Below, in pieces: positions 34,590 through 44,232 of a stretch of DNA of 64,000 bases. The DNA lies in NCBI GenBank assembly GCA_947650365.1, contig OX393550.1, positions 67,945,744-68,009,743 of the forward strand, given 5' to 3'. Numbering within the stretch: the stretch's first letter is position 1; the number at the start of each line of letters is the position of its first letter. This DNA comes from Chamaelirium japonicum (Eukaryota > Streptophyta > Magnoliopsida > Liliales > Melanthiaceae). Made by a program: the position numbers and the translations under genes. The notes under the pieces were generated by a model that saw only the letters and a program-made list of their open reading frames with translations, was not told where the DNA came from and did not search any database.

Positions 34590-37038
34590 AAAAGTGACTT
34601 GATCGGTCAATTTGGACCGATCGGTCAAATTTTGACCGATCGGTCAAATTTTGACCGATCGGTCAAATTTTGACCGATCGGTCAAAATTCAACCGGTCAA
34701 GAATCGGGTGATCGGTCAAAAAACAGGGTTTTTTGACCGATCCAGTAGTATTTTTGACCGATCAGTTGAAATTTGGCCGATCGGTTAAATTTTGACCGAT
34801 CGGTCACTTTTGACCGATCGGTCAAATTTTGACCGATCGGGCAAAATTCAACCGGTCAAGAATCGATTGATCGGTCAAAAAACTGGGTTTTTTGACAGAT
34901 CCAGTAGAAATTTGACCGATCAGATAACTTTCGCCGATCGGACATGTTTGTCCGATCGGTGAAAAATATCCGGTCAAGGTTCGAGTGATCGGCAAAAAAC
35001 CTTGGTTTTTTGCCAGATCCAGTAGAAATTTGACCGATCAGATAACTTTCGCCGATCGGACATGTTTGTCCGATCGGTGAAAAAATATCCGGTCAAGGTT
35101 CGAGTGATCGGCAAAAAACCTTGGTTTTTTGCCAGATCCAGTAGAAATTTGACCGATCAGATAACTTTCGCCGATCGGACATGTTTGTCCGATCAGTGAA
35201 AAAATATCCGGTCAAGGTTCGAGTGATCGGCAAAAAACCTTGGTTTTTTGCCAGATCCAGTAGAAATTTGACCGATCAGATAACTTTCGCCGATCGGACA
35301 TGTTTGTCCGATCGGTGAAAAAATATCCGGTCAAGGTTCGAGTGATCGGCAAAAAACCTTGGTTTTTTGCCAGATCCAGTAGAAATTTGACCGATCAGAT
35401 AACTTTCGCCGATCGGACATGTTTGTCCGATCGGTGAAAAAATATCCGGTCAAGGTTCGAGTGATCGGCAAAAAACCTTGGTTTTTTGACCGATCCAGTA
35501 GTATTTTTGACCGATCAGTTGAAATTTGGCCGATCGGTTAAATTTTGACCGATCGGTCACTTTTGACCGATCGGTCAAATTTTGACCGATCGGGCAAAAT
35601 TCAACCGGTCAAGAATCGATTGATCGGTCAAAAAACTGGGTTTTTTGACAGATCCAGTAGAAATTTGACCGATCAGATAACTTTCGCCGATCGGACATGT
35701 TTGTCCGATCGGTGAAAAATATCCGGTCAAGGTTCGAGTGATCGGCAAAAAACCTTGGTTTTTTGCCAGATCCAGTAGAAATTTGACCGATCAGATAACT
35801 TTCGCCGATCGGACATGTTTGTCCGATCGGTGAAAAAATATCCGGTCAAGGTTCGAGTGATCGGCAAAAAACCTTGGTTTTTTGCCAGATCCAGTAGAAA
35901 TTTGACCGATCAGATAACTTTCGCCGATCGGACATGTTTGTCCGATCAGTGAAAAAATATCCGGTCAAGGTTCGAGTGATCGGCAAAAAACCTTGGTTTT
36001 TTGCCAGATCCAGTAGAAATTTGACCGATCAGATAACTTTCGCCGATCGGACATGTTTGTCCGATCGGTGAAAAAATATCCGGTCAAGGTTCGAGTGATC
36101 GGCAAAAAACCTTGGTTTTTTGCCAGATCCAGTAGAAATTTGACCGATCAGATAACTTTCGCCGATCGGACATGTTTGTCCGATCGGTGAAAAAATATCC
36201 GGTCAAGGTTCGAGTGATCGGCAAAAAACCTTGGTTTTTTGCCAGATCCAGTAGAAATTTGACCGATCAGATAACTTTCGCCGATCGGACATGTTTGTCC
36301 GATCGGTGAAAAAATATCCGGTCAAGGTTCGAGTGATCGGCAAAAAACCTTGGTTTTTTGCCAGATCCAGTAGAAATTTGACCGATCAGATAACTTTCGC
36401 CGATCGGACATGTTTGTCCGATCGGTGAAAGATATCCGGTCAAGGTTCGAGTGATCGGCAAAAAACCTTGGTTTTTTGCCAGATCCAGTAGAAATTTGAC
36501 CGATCAGATAACTTTCGCCGATCGGACATGTTTGTCCGATCGGTGAAAAAATATCCGGTCAAGGTTCGAGTGATCGGCAAAAAACCTTGGTTTTTTGCCA
36601 GATCCAGTAGAAATTTGACCGATCAGATAACTTTCGCCGATCGGACATGTTTGTCCGATCAGTGAAAAAATATCCGGTCAAGGTTCGAGTGATCGGCAAA
36701 AAACCTTGGTTTTTTGCCAGATCCAGTAGAAATTTGACCGATCAGATAACTTTCGCCGATCGGACATGTTTGTCCGATCGGTGAAAAAATATCCGGTCAA
36801 GGTTCGAGTGATCGGCAAAAAACCTTGGTTTTTTGCCAGATCCAGTAGAAATTTGACCGATCAGATAACTTTCGCCGATCGGACATGTTTGTCCGATCGG
36901 TGAAAAAATATCCGGTCAAGGTTCGAGTGATCGGCAAAAAACCTTGGTTTTTTGCCAGATCCAGTAGAAATTTGACCGATCAGATAACTTTCGCCGATCG
37001 GACATGTTTGTCCGATCGGTGAAGAAATATCCGGTCAA
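34590..37038. repeat. 119-bp tandem array with two hairpins per unit, 17 copies
   Basis: Seventeen copies of a unit of 118-119 bp, each holding two perfect 11-bp-arm inverted repeats: CCGATCGGACA-TGTT-TGTCCGATCGG and GGCAAAAAACC-TT-GGTTTTTTGCC. The left end (34594-34720) is a simpler array of the palindrome GACCGATCGGTC. A block starting at 34741 recurs at 35494 (offset 753 bp), so part of the array was duplicated as a larger unit. It lies between the antisense gene and the 3' LTR, where Tat elements are known to carry variable tandem repeats. Confidence 0.95.
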
Positions 37039-37491
37039 GGTAAAGTTCGAACCTGCCCTTCAGAGAAAGTTTGCTGCTTTGTTCTTCGATATTTTGGCAG
37101 AGTTTTGAACATTGATGGAGCTTGATTCTTCTTTGTTTTGAATCCTTGATTGGCTTGATGGTTGCTTTGAACCGGCGGTCCGGTTTACCTAGACCGGTGG
37201 CTTGATTAGACCGTTGGTTCATGCGGACCGGTAGGTCCGACGTTTCGCCTGGTCGCGACTGTTCGCCTGGTTTTGCGCTTGCTACGGATGGATGCCACGT
37301 GTACCTACAAAAACACGCGATTTGATATGGTGAAGACACGTGTCTTCTCGATTTGCGCACCTGTTTTACCCTGGGTACAAAAAGCTTTCACCGGCTGTCA
37401 TTTTGCCTCACGCTTCCAAAATTTTTCGAAGTCCAGACTCTTGCTTTCTTGATTTCTGCTCTCTGTTCCCTGCGCTTGTCTGATCGGTAAA

Positions 37492-40232
37492 ATGGCTACC
37501 TCGGGCAGTTCGAAGAAGTCCGGTACAACTCCCTCGAAGAGAAAGGGGAAGGAGATTGTGGAGGTTCAATCTCCTCCGAGGGGCCGTGGCAAGGGAAAGG
37601 CGGCTCTCGTTGAACTCGGCCAGCTGGGTAAAAGGCACCAAGGTGTTGGGTTTGCCTCAGCGCCATCAAGGCCAGAGTTCATCCCGAAGGTGAAGTTTGT
37701 TCTGGGCCCTCTGATGCCCCTGACGGATGAGACGGAGTATATGTATAATGTAGGCGGTGAGTTTACAGACACGAAGAGGAAGAAGTGGCAAGCACTTCTC
37801 TCTTACTTTACTGAAGGGAAAGGAGCGCAGCCCTCGCTCCCCAGCATCCAGACGGCTTTCGGCATTGACAAGAAGACCGTCTTCACCAACTATGCCAGCA
37901 ACGAGAAGGTCATGGGAACCATCGTGACCATCGGCCAGATGAACTGCGGTCTGCGTCTGCCGTTGCCCCCCTTTGCTGCAAGACTTTTGAATACATCTGG
38001 CCTCTGCCCGGGACAAGTGACAGGGAATGCATGGCGAATCATTTACGCCTTCTGCAGAGTGGAGTCAGATTTTCAAGAGGACTTGAGGGCCTGCTACTCC
38101 AGTATCCCGGATGGGGAACCTGCCAGGATCGAACTTGGGTATTTCTTCTTCCATTATCGATGGAGTTACAGGAAGGACAGCCCGTTCTACAATCTGACCG
38201 GCGTGTCTCCGCTGCGACCGCTAACTGATACAGTTCCTTCGGACAAACTGTATACAGATTGGCCTATCTCCGTCTCCGGAGCGTGGACATCCATGTCTGT
38301 GCCCGACACCCCTCGAGACAGCGTGCATGAGGCGGTCAAGATGTACAGTGCTGGAGGCATTTATGCTTGGACCTCCGAGAGGGCAGGAGCAATCGACAAT
38401 TTGTTCCTCGAGTTGACCTGTGGAACCAGGTCGTGGAAGCAGTTCTCCAACTGCCCAGTGAGATATGGCAAGGCCAATCTCCTCCACAGATCGAAGGACA
38501 GGTATGAGGACAACGAAGTCCTATACTCTGATTATGAAGAGGATCCCAGCTCGGGCAAGATCATCCGGAAGATTAGGGCCGAGAAGAAGATCTACACCGC
38601 GAGGCGCCGATTGCCCACTATGGATGAGAAGTTGGTTATCCAAAGAGGCCCCGCGAAGAAGAAGCGAAAAACGCTCATCAAGCCTAAGGAAGACGAAGAA
38701 GAAGAAAAGAAGAAGAGCGAAGAGGAAGAAGAGAGGAAGAAAAAGGAAGAAGAGGAGACAGAGAATATCAGCCACGACGATAGTGGTAGTAATGAAGACG
38801 AGGAAGGAGACGATGAGGATGATCCGTCTTCCACTCCCTCTGATGGGGATGGTGAGAATGGGGGTGGTGAGGAAGAAATTCCTCCCACCCCCACTGTTGG
38901 TGCAATGGGGGAGGACTCGATCCCCATTCCCATTGACGAGGTAAAAGCCCGTCAGATGGAGGAAATTCTCGACACTGAAGGCGATGGAAAAAAGGTGATT
39001 CCCGCCTACAAATTCGAAGAGTTGAAGAAGCCATTGCGCTTTAAAATAAAGCTGTCGAAGAGTGCTGGGGTTGGAAGCAACCCCACTCCTCTGAATCAAA
39101 TCCCCCCCGACGCTCCTCGCATTGAGGGAGCAACAATGAGTGGGGGTGTAGAGGTTGAGCAACCCCCTCCCCCCTCTCACTCTCTGCTCAACGAGGTGGA
39201 GGCCATGCTGGCCGGGCTTACCCAGCCAGGCGGGTCGCAAGAAGAGAGAGCCTCACCTCCCAGGAATGCTTCCCCCCCTCCTAATTTGGAGAGGGGAAGT
39301 CGAGTGGGGGATGGGGCTCCTCAACCTCAACCAGCGCCAACCCCGACTCAGGAGAAATCAACTCCTAAGAGTGGCTCTGATCGTCGGAAAGGCAAAGAGC
39401 CGAAGGTCGAAACATCAGGTAATTGAACTTAACTTGTTTTGAATGTCTTGTTTCGAAAATAATCTAACACTTTGATTCCCTTTGATTGCAGGTACGCCTG
39501 CTGGATTGTCTCCGACAATAAAAAACTTGGGTGACGTTGATATCAACCGCCCCACTGCTGCGATCAGAAAGCTCATCAACCTTCCGAGTGCCACTTTGGA
39601 TGAAGCTTTTGATAGAATTAACCTGGTGGTAGGTGCATCTGCTTGATCGATCATTTGAATCTTATCTTTCTTCAGAATAATTCAACCCTCTTGTTCTTTT
39701 GCAGAACTCAGCACTTATGAATGTTGCAACCAAACTCTCTTTGAGGGCGGGAGCAAAAGAAGCTGTGGCTGAAATAAATAAGTTGACCGAGGAGAGAGAT
39801 GAGCTAAGAGATCTCCTGACTTCGAAGAAAGCTTCTCTCAAAACCAAGATTAAGGAACTTCGGGAGGGAAAGCTGGAGATCAAAGGGCTGAAGGATCGAT
39901 GTGAGGCACAGAGTCACGAACTCGAATCTCTGAAGACTCGACTCTCAAAGGTTGAGGATGTGTCCTGTGGCCGTTCCATCGAGATTCAAGAGCTGAAGCA
40001 ACAACTTGCTACCCAGCACGCTGCCTTTGCTGCCAGAGAAGAGACTTCGAAGAAGGCACTGGAGCACGCGTTGTCTGAGTGCAAGGTTTACAAGGAGACA
40101 GCAGAGAAGGCGGCAGAAGCGCTCAGGACTCATGTAGCTAGCGTCCGATCCTCCAAGGCATCAGTGGCGAGTAAAGCTCGTCCTGGATCCGAAGGGGAGA
40201 AGTCGCATGCGAAGAGTGTGGCCAAGCCCTGA
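37492..40232 (+). CDS. Antisense accessory gene (aORF) of the Tat element, three exons
   Basis: Runs opposite to gag-pol. Exons: 37492-39418, 39492-39628 and 39705-40232, with GT-AG introns of 73 and 76 bp. The joined frame stays open and gives ~863 residues; without splicing exon 1 would stop at 39426. Residues ~90-260 include GLRLPLPPFAARLLN (~153-167) and GNAWRIIYAFCRV (~178-190), the signature of the plant 'putative gypsy type transposon' (Transposase_28-like) domain seen in extra ORFs of Tat elements. A Lys/Glu-rich then acidic stretch follows (~395-480), then Pro-rich sequence, and a C-terminal coiled coil in exon 3. The protein's function is unknown even in the known family; the basic N-terminus and coiled coil suggest nucleic acid binding and oligomerisation, which is inference. 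The promoter was not identified. Confidence 0.85.
39419..39491 (+). other. Intron 1 of the antisense gene
   Basis: GTAATTG at the donor and TTTGATTGCAG at the acceptor. Removing it joins TCA-G to GT-ACG and keeps the frame, avoiding the TGA at 39424. Confidence 0.75.
39629..39704 (+). other. Intron 2 of the antisense gene
   Basis: GTAGGTGC donor, TTCTTTTGCAG acceptor, phase 0. Without removal the frame stops at a TGA near 39643. Confidence 0.75.
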
Positions 40233-40848
40233 GACTTTTCTTCTTCTTTGTTGTTGTACTTGTAAATTTTTGAAATGTAACAGCTCCTTGTATCTGACAT
40301 ATTTTGATGATAATAGAAGACATCTTTTTTGTATTTGAAACTTGCACTTCTTTTGAGTTGAATGTCTTTGAATGTTGAATTCTGGAATGCTATTTGAGTA
40401 TACATACATTTGAATGTAAATTGAATACGCGTATACTTGAATGTAAGGGGTTGAGTCGCTACTCAATCACCAAACCTTGTAACTTTGAAAATTGAATTTG
40501 AATTCGAATAACATTTGAATGTAAGGGGTCGAGTCGCAACTCAAACTCCCAAACCTGTTAGACGATATCGAATTGATTGAATTTCGAAGGTCAGTTTAAC
40601 ATTCGCTAGTAAGGGGTCGAGTCGCAACTCTAACACCCAAACATGTTAAGACCTGGTAACTTGAAAATGGTCAGTTTTTAACATTTGCTAGTAAGGGGTT
40701 GGGTCGCAACCCTAACACCCAAACTTGTTAAAAGACCTGGTAATTTGAATATGGATAACTTGTAATTGCTTCAGAACTTGGATTGAAAATCAGAACACTT
40801 GTACATTTGAACATTTGAAAGAGAGCTTTATTCATCACAGAATATACA
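40233..40848. other. Non-coding gap between antisense gene and pol 3' end
   Basis: Serves as the shared 3' side of two converging units. It starts with AT-rich text suited to polyadenylation of the antisense gene and holds the short repeats at 40444-40740. Confidence 0.5.
40444..40740. repeat. Four spaced repeats of a TAAGGGGTCGAGTCGCAACTC motif
   Basis: Copies begin at 40444, 40522, 40610 and 40692 (spacing 78-88 bp). Each continues with an ACxCCCAAACxTGTTA-type tail. The GAGTCGCAACTC core is nearly palindromic. It lies just downstream of the pol stop on the minus strand and of the antisense gene on the plus strand. Confidence 0.8.
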
Positions 40849-43800
40849 TTATGGATAGAACAACTTGAGGTGTCTAGAATTCCAAGCTCGAGGCAATCTA
40901 TCTCCTTCTGGTGTAATCAGTCTGTAAGAACCTTTGCCTCCAACTGACTCAATGATATATGGACCTTCCCAGTTGGGAGCAAGCTTTCCACTGCTGTGTT
41001 CTTTGGTATTGTAGAAAACTGCTCTGAGAACTAAACTACCCACTGGGAATTGTCTCTTGTGGACTTTCTTGTCATAGGCTCTTTTGATCTTCTGTTGATA
41101 TTTGGCCACACGAAGTGATGCTAGATCTCGTAGTTCTTCAGAGAAGTCTAGATCATTGATCCGAAGTTCTTCATTGACTCCTTCTTCAACAGCTTTAGTC
41201 TTCAAAGTACTTGATATGTTTTCTGCTGGGAGTACTGCCTCTGATCCATATGTTAGGCGAAAAGGCGAGAACCCAGTTGATCTTCTCGGAGTTGTGCGAT
41301 ACCCCCAAAGAACTTCAGGTAGGACTTGCTCCCACAATCCTTTCTTATCATTGAGTTTCTTCTTGAGTATACCAAGAATAGCTCTGTTGGAGGCTTCTGC
41401 TTGGCCATTGCATTGAGGATATCTTGGAGTTGAATAGAATAGCTTAATACCATGGTTCAGACAGAATTCTCGAAACTTGTCGGAGTCAAACTGAGCTCCA
41501 TTGTCTGCAACGAGAACTTGAGGTGTACCAAATCTTGAGAAGATGTTGTGCCGAATGAATTTGATCACTTCGTTATCAGTCTCTCGGAAGAGGGGCAAAG
41601 CTTCAACCCATTTGGTGAAGTAATCTGTGGCCAGCAGTAGGTACTTCTTCTTGCTTGGAGTTGGAGGGAAAGGACCCAAGAAGTCTAAACCCCATTGATG
41701 GAAGGGCCAGGGACTTGATAATTGATGGAGTTCATCTGCAGGGAGATGAATAGCTCGAGCGTGCCGTTGACAAGGTTCGCACCTTTGAATGACTTGTTGA
41801 GCATCCCTTGCCATTGTTGGCCAGTAGTACCCTTGTAGCTTCGTCTTGGCTTCAAGGGATCTTCCTCCCGAATGATTTCCACAAGCTCCGGAGTGGATAT
41901 CAATCAGGATTGCCTGTGCTTGTTCAGGACCAAGGCACTTGAGTAACATCCTGTTGTGAGATTTGAAATATAAATCTTCACCTTGTAAAGTGTAGCAAGG
42001 GAGCTTCCTTTGGAGCCTTCGGGCTTGATTTGGATCTTTTGGCATTTTGCCATGTTTGAAGAAGTCAAGAATTTGTCGTCTCCAATCTTCAAGCTGATCT
42101 CCACCCCCAGATCCTTCTGTAGTGGTAAGAATCTGTTGATCGGGGATGGTTTTGGGCACTTCTTGATAATCAATTTGTATTTGCCTTCCTCCGAGTGAGT
42201 CTCCAAGAACTGAGGCAGCATTAGCTAAGGCATCTGCTTCTCGGTTCTCTGCTCTGGGGATTTGAATGAATTCAGCGCTAGTAAAACGTTGTTGGAGACG
42301 TCGTACTAAGGCCAAGTAGAGTTGCATTCTTTCTTCTCGAGCTGTGTACTCTCCATTGATTTGCCTTATGATCAATTGGGAGTCGCTGTATATGATGATT
42401 TGATCTACCCCCAGAGATTCTGCCATTTCGAGTCCGGAAATGAGTGCTTCATATTCAGCTTCGTTGTTGGTGGCATTAAACCCAAGTAGAGTGGCCTTCT
42501 GGAGATGATCAAGTTCGGGGGATATTAAGACTATCCCAGTTCCCGAACCGATCGAACTTGATGCTCCATCAGTATATAGCTTCCAAGGAGGAGTTGCAGC
42601 AATAACTTCAAGATTTAGATCAATTTTCGTTGTATGATTGATCGGAGGCTTATCCTCATCTTCCAAGCGCATATCGACATCTTCTTCCCAAGTGATGGGG
42701 TCTTCAACTGGAAAGTCAGCTAGAAAATCAGCAATTGCTTGACCTTTGATAGAAGTGCGAGATTCGAATTGAATCCCCAGAGCACTCATTTCGATCACCC
42801 ATTTGGTCATTCGACCAGCTCGACCAGCTTTGTCAATGATATCTTTGAGTGAGTGTTCTGAAATGACAGTAATCTGGTGGGAGACGAAGTACGGTTGAAG
42901 ACGACGCGATGCAGTGAGCAAGGCCAATATGACCTTCTCAGTTTTTGAGTAGCGAGTCTCAGCCGGAAGAAGAGTGTGGCTGATGTAGTAGACTGGATGT
43001 TCGATGCCTTCTCTTCTACTAACTAAGACCGCGCTGATTGCTTGATCGGTCACGGCAAGGTAGAGCCACAAGTTTTCTTTTGGAAGTGGAGCAGTCAGGA
43101 TAGGAGCTTGCCCCAGATATTTCTTGATGCTTTGAAATGCCTCTTCACAGATTGGATTCCAGCCAGATGTATCCGCCTTTCGTAGTTTGTCGAAGAGTGG
43201 CTTGCACTTGTCTGAGGACTTTGAGATGAATCGATTGAGTGCTGCTAACCTTCCAGTAAGACGTTGAACTTCTTTTCGATTTGTAGGTGAAGGCATATCG
43301 ATGATGGCTCGAATTTGATCAGGATTGGCTTCAATACCTCTCCTGGTCACAAGATGACCCAGGAATTTGCCAGATTGAACTCCGAAGGCGCATTTGGCTG
43401 GATTGAGCTTCATTCGATACTTTCGAAGGACTTGGAAGGTTTCAGCCAGATCAGATAGATGTTTGCTCCGAACGGAACTCTTGGTGAGGAGATCATCGAC
43501 ATAGACTTCGACGTTGCGACCGATCTGATCTTCGAACATTTTGGTGACTAGCCTTTGATAGGTGGAACCAGCATTTTTGAGGCCGAATGGCATGACATTG
43601 TAGCAATAAAGACCTCGGCTAGTCACAAAACATGTCTTCTCTTGATCATCAGCGTGGAGTGGAATTTGATTGTATCCAGAATACCCATCCATGAAAGACA
43701 ACAGCTCGTGGCCAGCAGTGGCGTCGACGAGTCTATCTATCCTTGGCATGGGAAAAGGATCTTTGGGGCAAGCCTTGTTGAGATTGGTATAGTCGATGCA

Positions 43801-44229
43801 GACTCTGACTTTCCCATTCTTCTTTGGAACAGCCACTATGTTAGAGATCCAAGTTGGATACTCTACTTCTCGGATGAATCCGGCTGCGAGTAGCTTGGTA
43901 ATTTCTTCTTGAACAGCAACTTGTAGTTCTGGTCGAATGGTGCGAGGCTTTTGCTTGACGGGCTTCACCTCTTCTTTGATCGCAAGTCGGTGACAAGCGT
44001 CATCTGGATTGATCCCAGGCATGTCTTCGAAGCACCATGCGAAGACGTCGATATTGGACTGGAGGAAAGATACCATGTCTTGCGCTTCTGCGTCGCTAAG
44101 ACCGGTACCAATAAATGTTTGTTGAGGGAGATCTCCGCTGCCTATGTTGATCGGGATGATTTCTTCAATTGAAGGTGATGCTTCCCATTCGATTGGTGGA
44201 GGTTTGGTCAGCGGAATCTCCTTTGATTG
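40849..44229 (-). CDS. pol: gypsy pol: reverse transcriptase, two RNase H domains, integrase
   Basis: In frame with gag, one UAG downstream. The frame is open from 44229; the first methionine is at 44076, leaving 51 residues reachable only by readthrough. Counted from that methionine (1075 aa): RT ~45-250 with the catalytic VYVDD (~191-195). A first RNase H ~330-420 looks degenerate, its usual TDAS replaced by TDQAIS. A second archaeal-type RNase H ~498-620 (LYTDGASS, NEAEYEAL, YSDSQLI, READALAN) keeps the acidic residues. Integrase has an H-H-C-C zinc finger ~728-769 (CEPCQRHA) and a DDE core with D798, D858 and a Glu in GQAEASNR (~894). The C-terminus ends SRHLKLFYP. No disabling change was seen. 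It would convert element RNA to DNA and insert it. Confidence 0.95.
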   Translation of the reverse strand, partial: QSKEIPLTKPPPIEWEASPSIEEIIPINIGSGDLPQQTFIGTGLSDAEAQDMVSFLQSNIDVFAWCFEDMPGINPDDACHRLAIKEEVKPVKQKPRTIRPELQVAVQEEITKLLAAGFIREVEYPTWISNIVAVPKKNGKVRVCIDYTNLNKACPKDPFPMPRIDRLVDATAGHELLSFMDGYSGYNQIPLHADDQEKTCFVTSRGLYCYNVMPFGLKNAGSTYQRLVTKMFEDQIGRNVEVYVDDLLTKSSVRSKHLSDLAETFQVLRKYRMKLNPAKCAFGVQSGKFLGHLVTRRGIEANPDQIRAIIDMPSPTNRKEVQRLTGRLAALNRFISKSSDKCKPLFDKLRKADTSGWNPICEEAFQSIKKYLGQAPILTAPLPKENLWLYLAVTDQAISAVLVSRREGIEHPVYYISHTLLPAETRYSKTEKVILALLTASRRLQPYFVSHQITVISEHSLKDIIDKAGRAGRMTKWVIEMSALGIQFESRTSIKGQAIADFLADFPVEDPITWEEDVDMRLEDEDKPPINHTTKIDLNLEVIAATPPWKLYTDGASSSIGSGTGIVLISPELDHLQKATLLGFNATNNEAEYEALISGLEMAESLGVDQIIIYSDSQLIIRQINGEYTAREERMQLYLALVRRLQQRFTSAEFIQIPRAENREADALANAASVLGDSLGGRQIQIDYQEVPKTIPDQQILTTTEGSGGGDQLEDWRRQILDFFKHGKMPKDPNQARRLQRKLPCYTLQGEDLYFKSHNRMLLKCLGPEQAQAILIDIHSGACGNHSGGRSLEAKTKLQGYYWPTMARDAQQVIQRCEPCQRHARAIHLPADELHQLSSPWPFHQWGLDFLGPFPPTPSKKKYLLLATDYFTKWVEALPLFRETDNEVIKFIRHNIFSRFGTPQVLVADNGAQFDSDKFREFCLNHGIKLFYSTPRYPQCNGQAEASNRAILGILKKKLNDKKGLWEQVLPEVLWGYRTTPRRSTGFSPFRLTYGSEAVLPAENISSTLKTKAVEEGVNEELRINDLDFSEELRDLASLRVAKYQQKIKRAYDKKVHKRQFPVGSLVLRAVFYNTKEHSSGKLAPNWEGPYIIESVGGKGSYRLITPEGDRLPRAWNSRHLKLFYP

Positions 44230-44232
44230 CTA
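44224..44232 (-). promoter_or_regulatory. Probable stop-codon readthrough signal, UAG CAA UCA
   Basis: Minus strand: AAA TAG CAA TCA AAG. The stop separates gag-protease from pol in the same frame. The six bases after it fit CARYYA, the context known to promote readthrough of UAG in tobacco mosaic virus. There is no other stop from 44229 to 40852, and no frameshift is needed. Confidence 0.75.

Noticed and set aside
34590..37038. Regular repeats that could be mistaken for a CRISPR array
   Set aside because: Units are contiguous 119-bp repeats without variable spacers, inside a eukaryotic retrotransposon.
38521..39240. 239-codon minus-strand frame and other frames opposite the antisense gene
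   Set aside because: They mirror the Glu/Lys-rich part of the plus-strand gene (poly-Phe/Ser/Leu) and hold no conserved motif.
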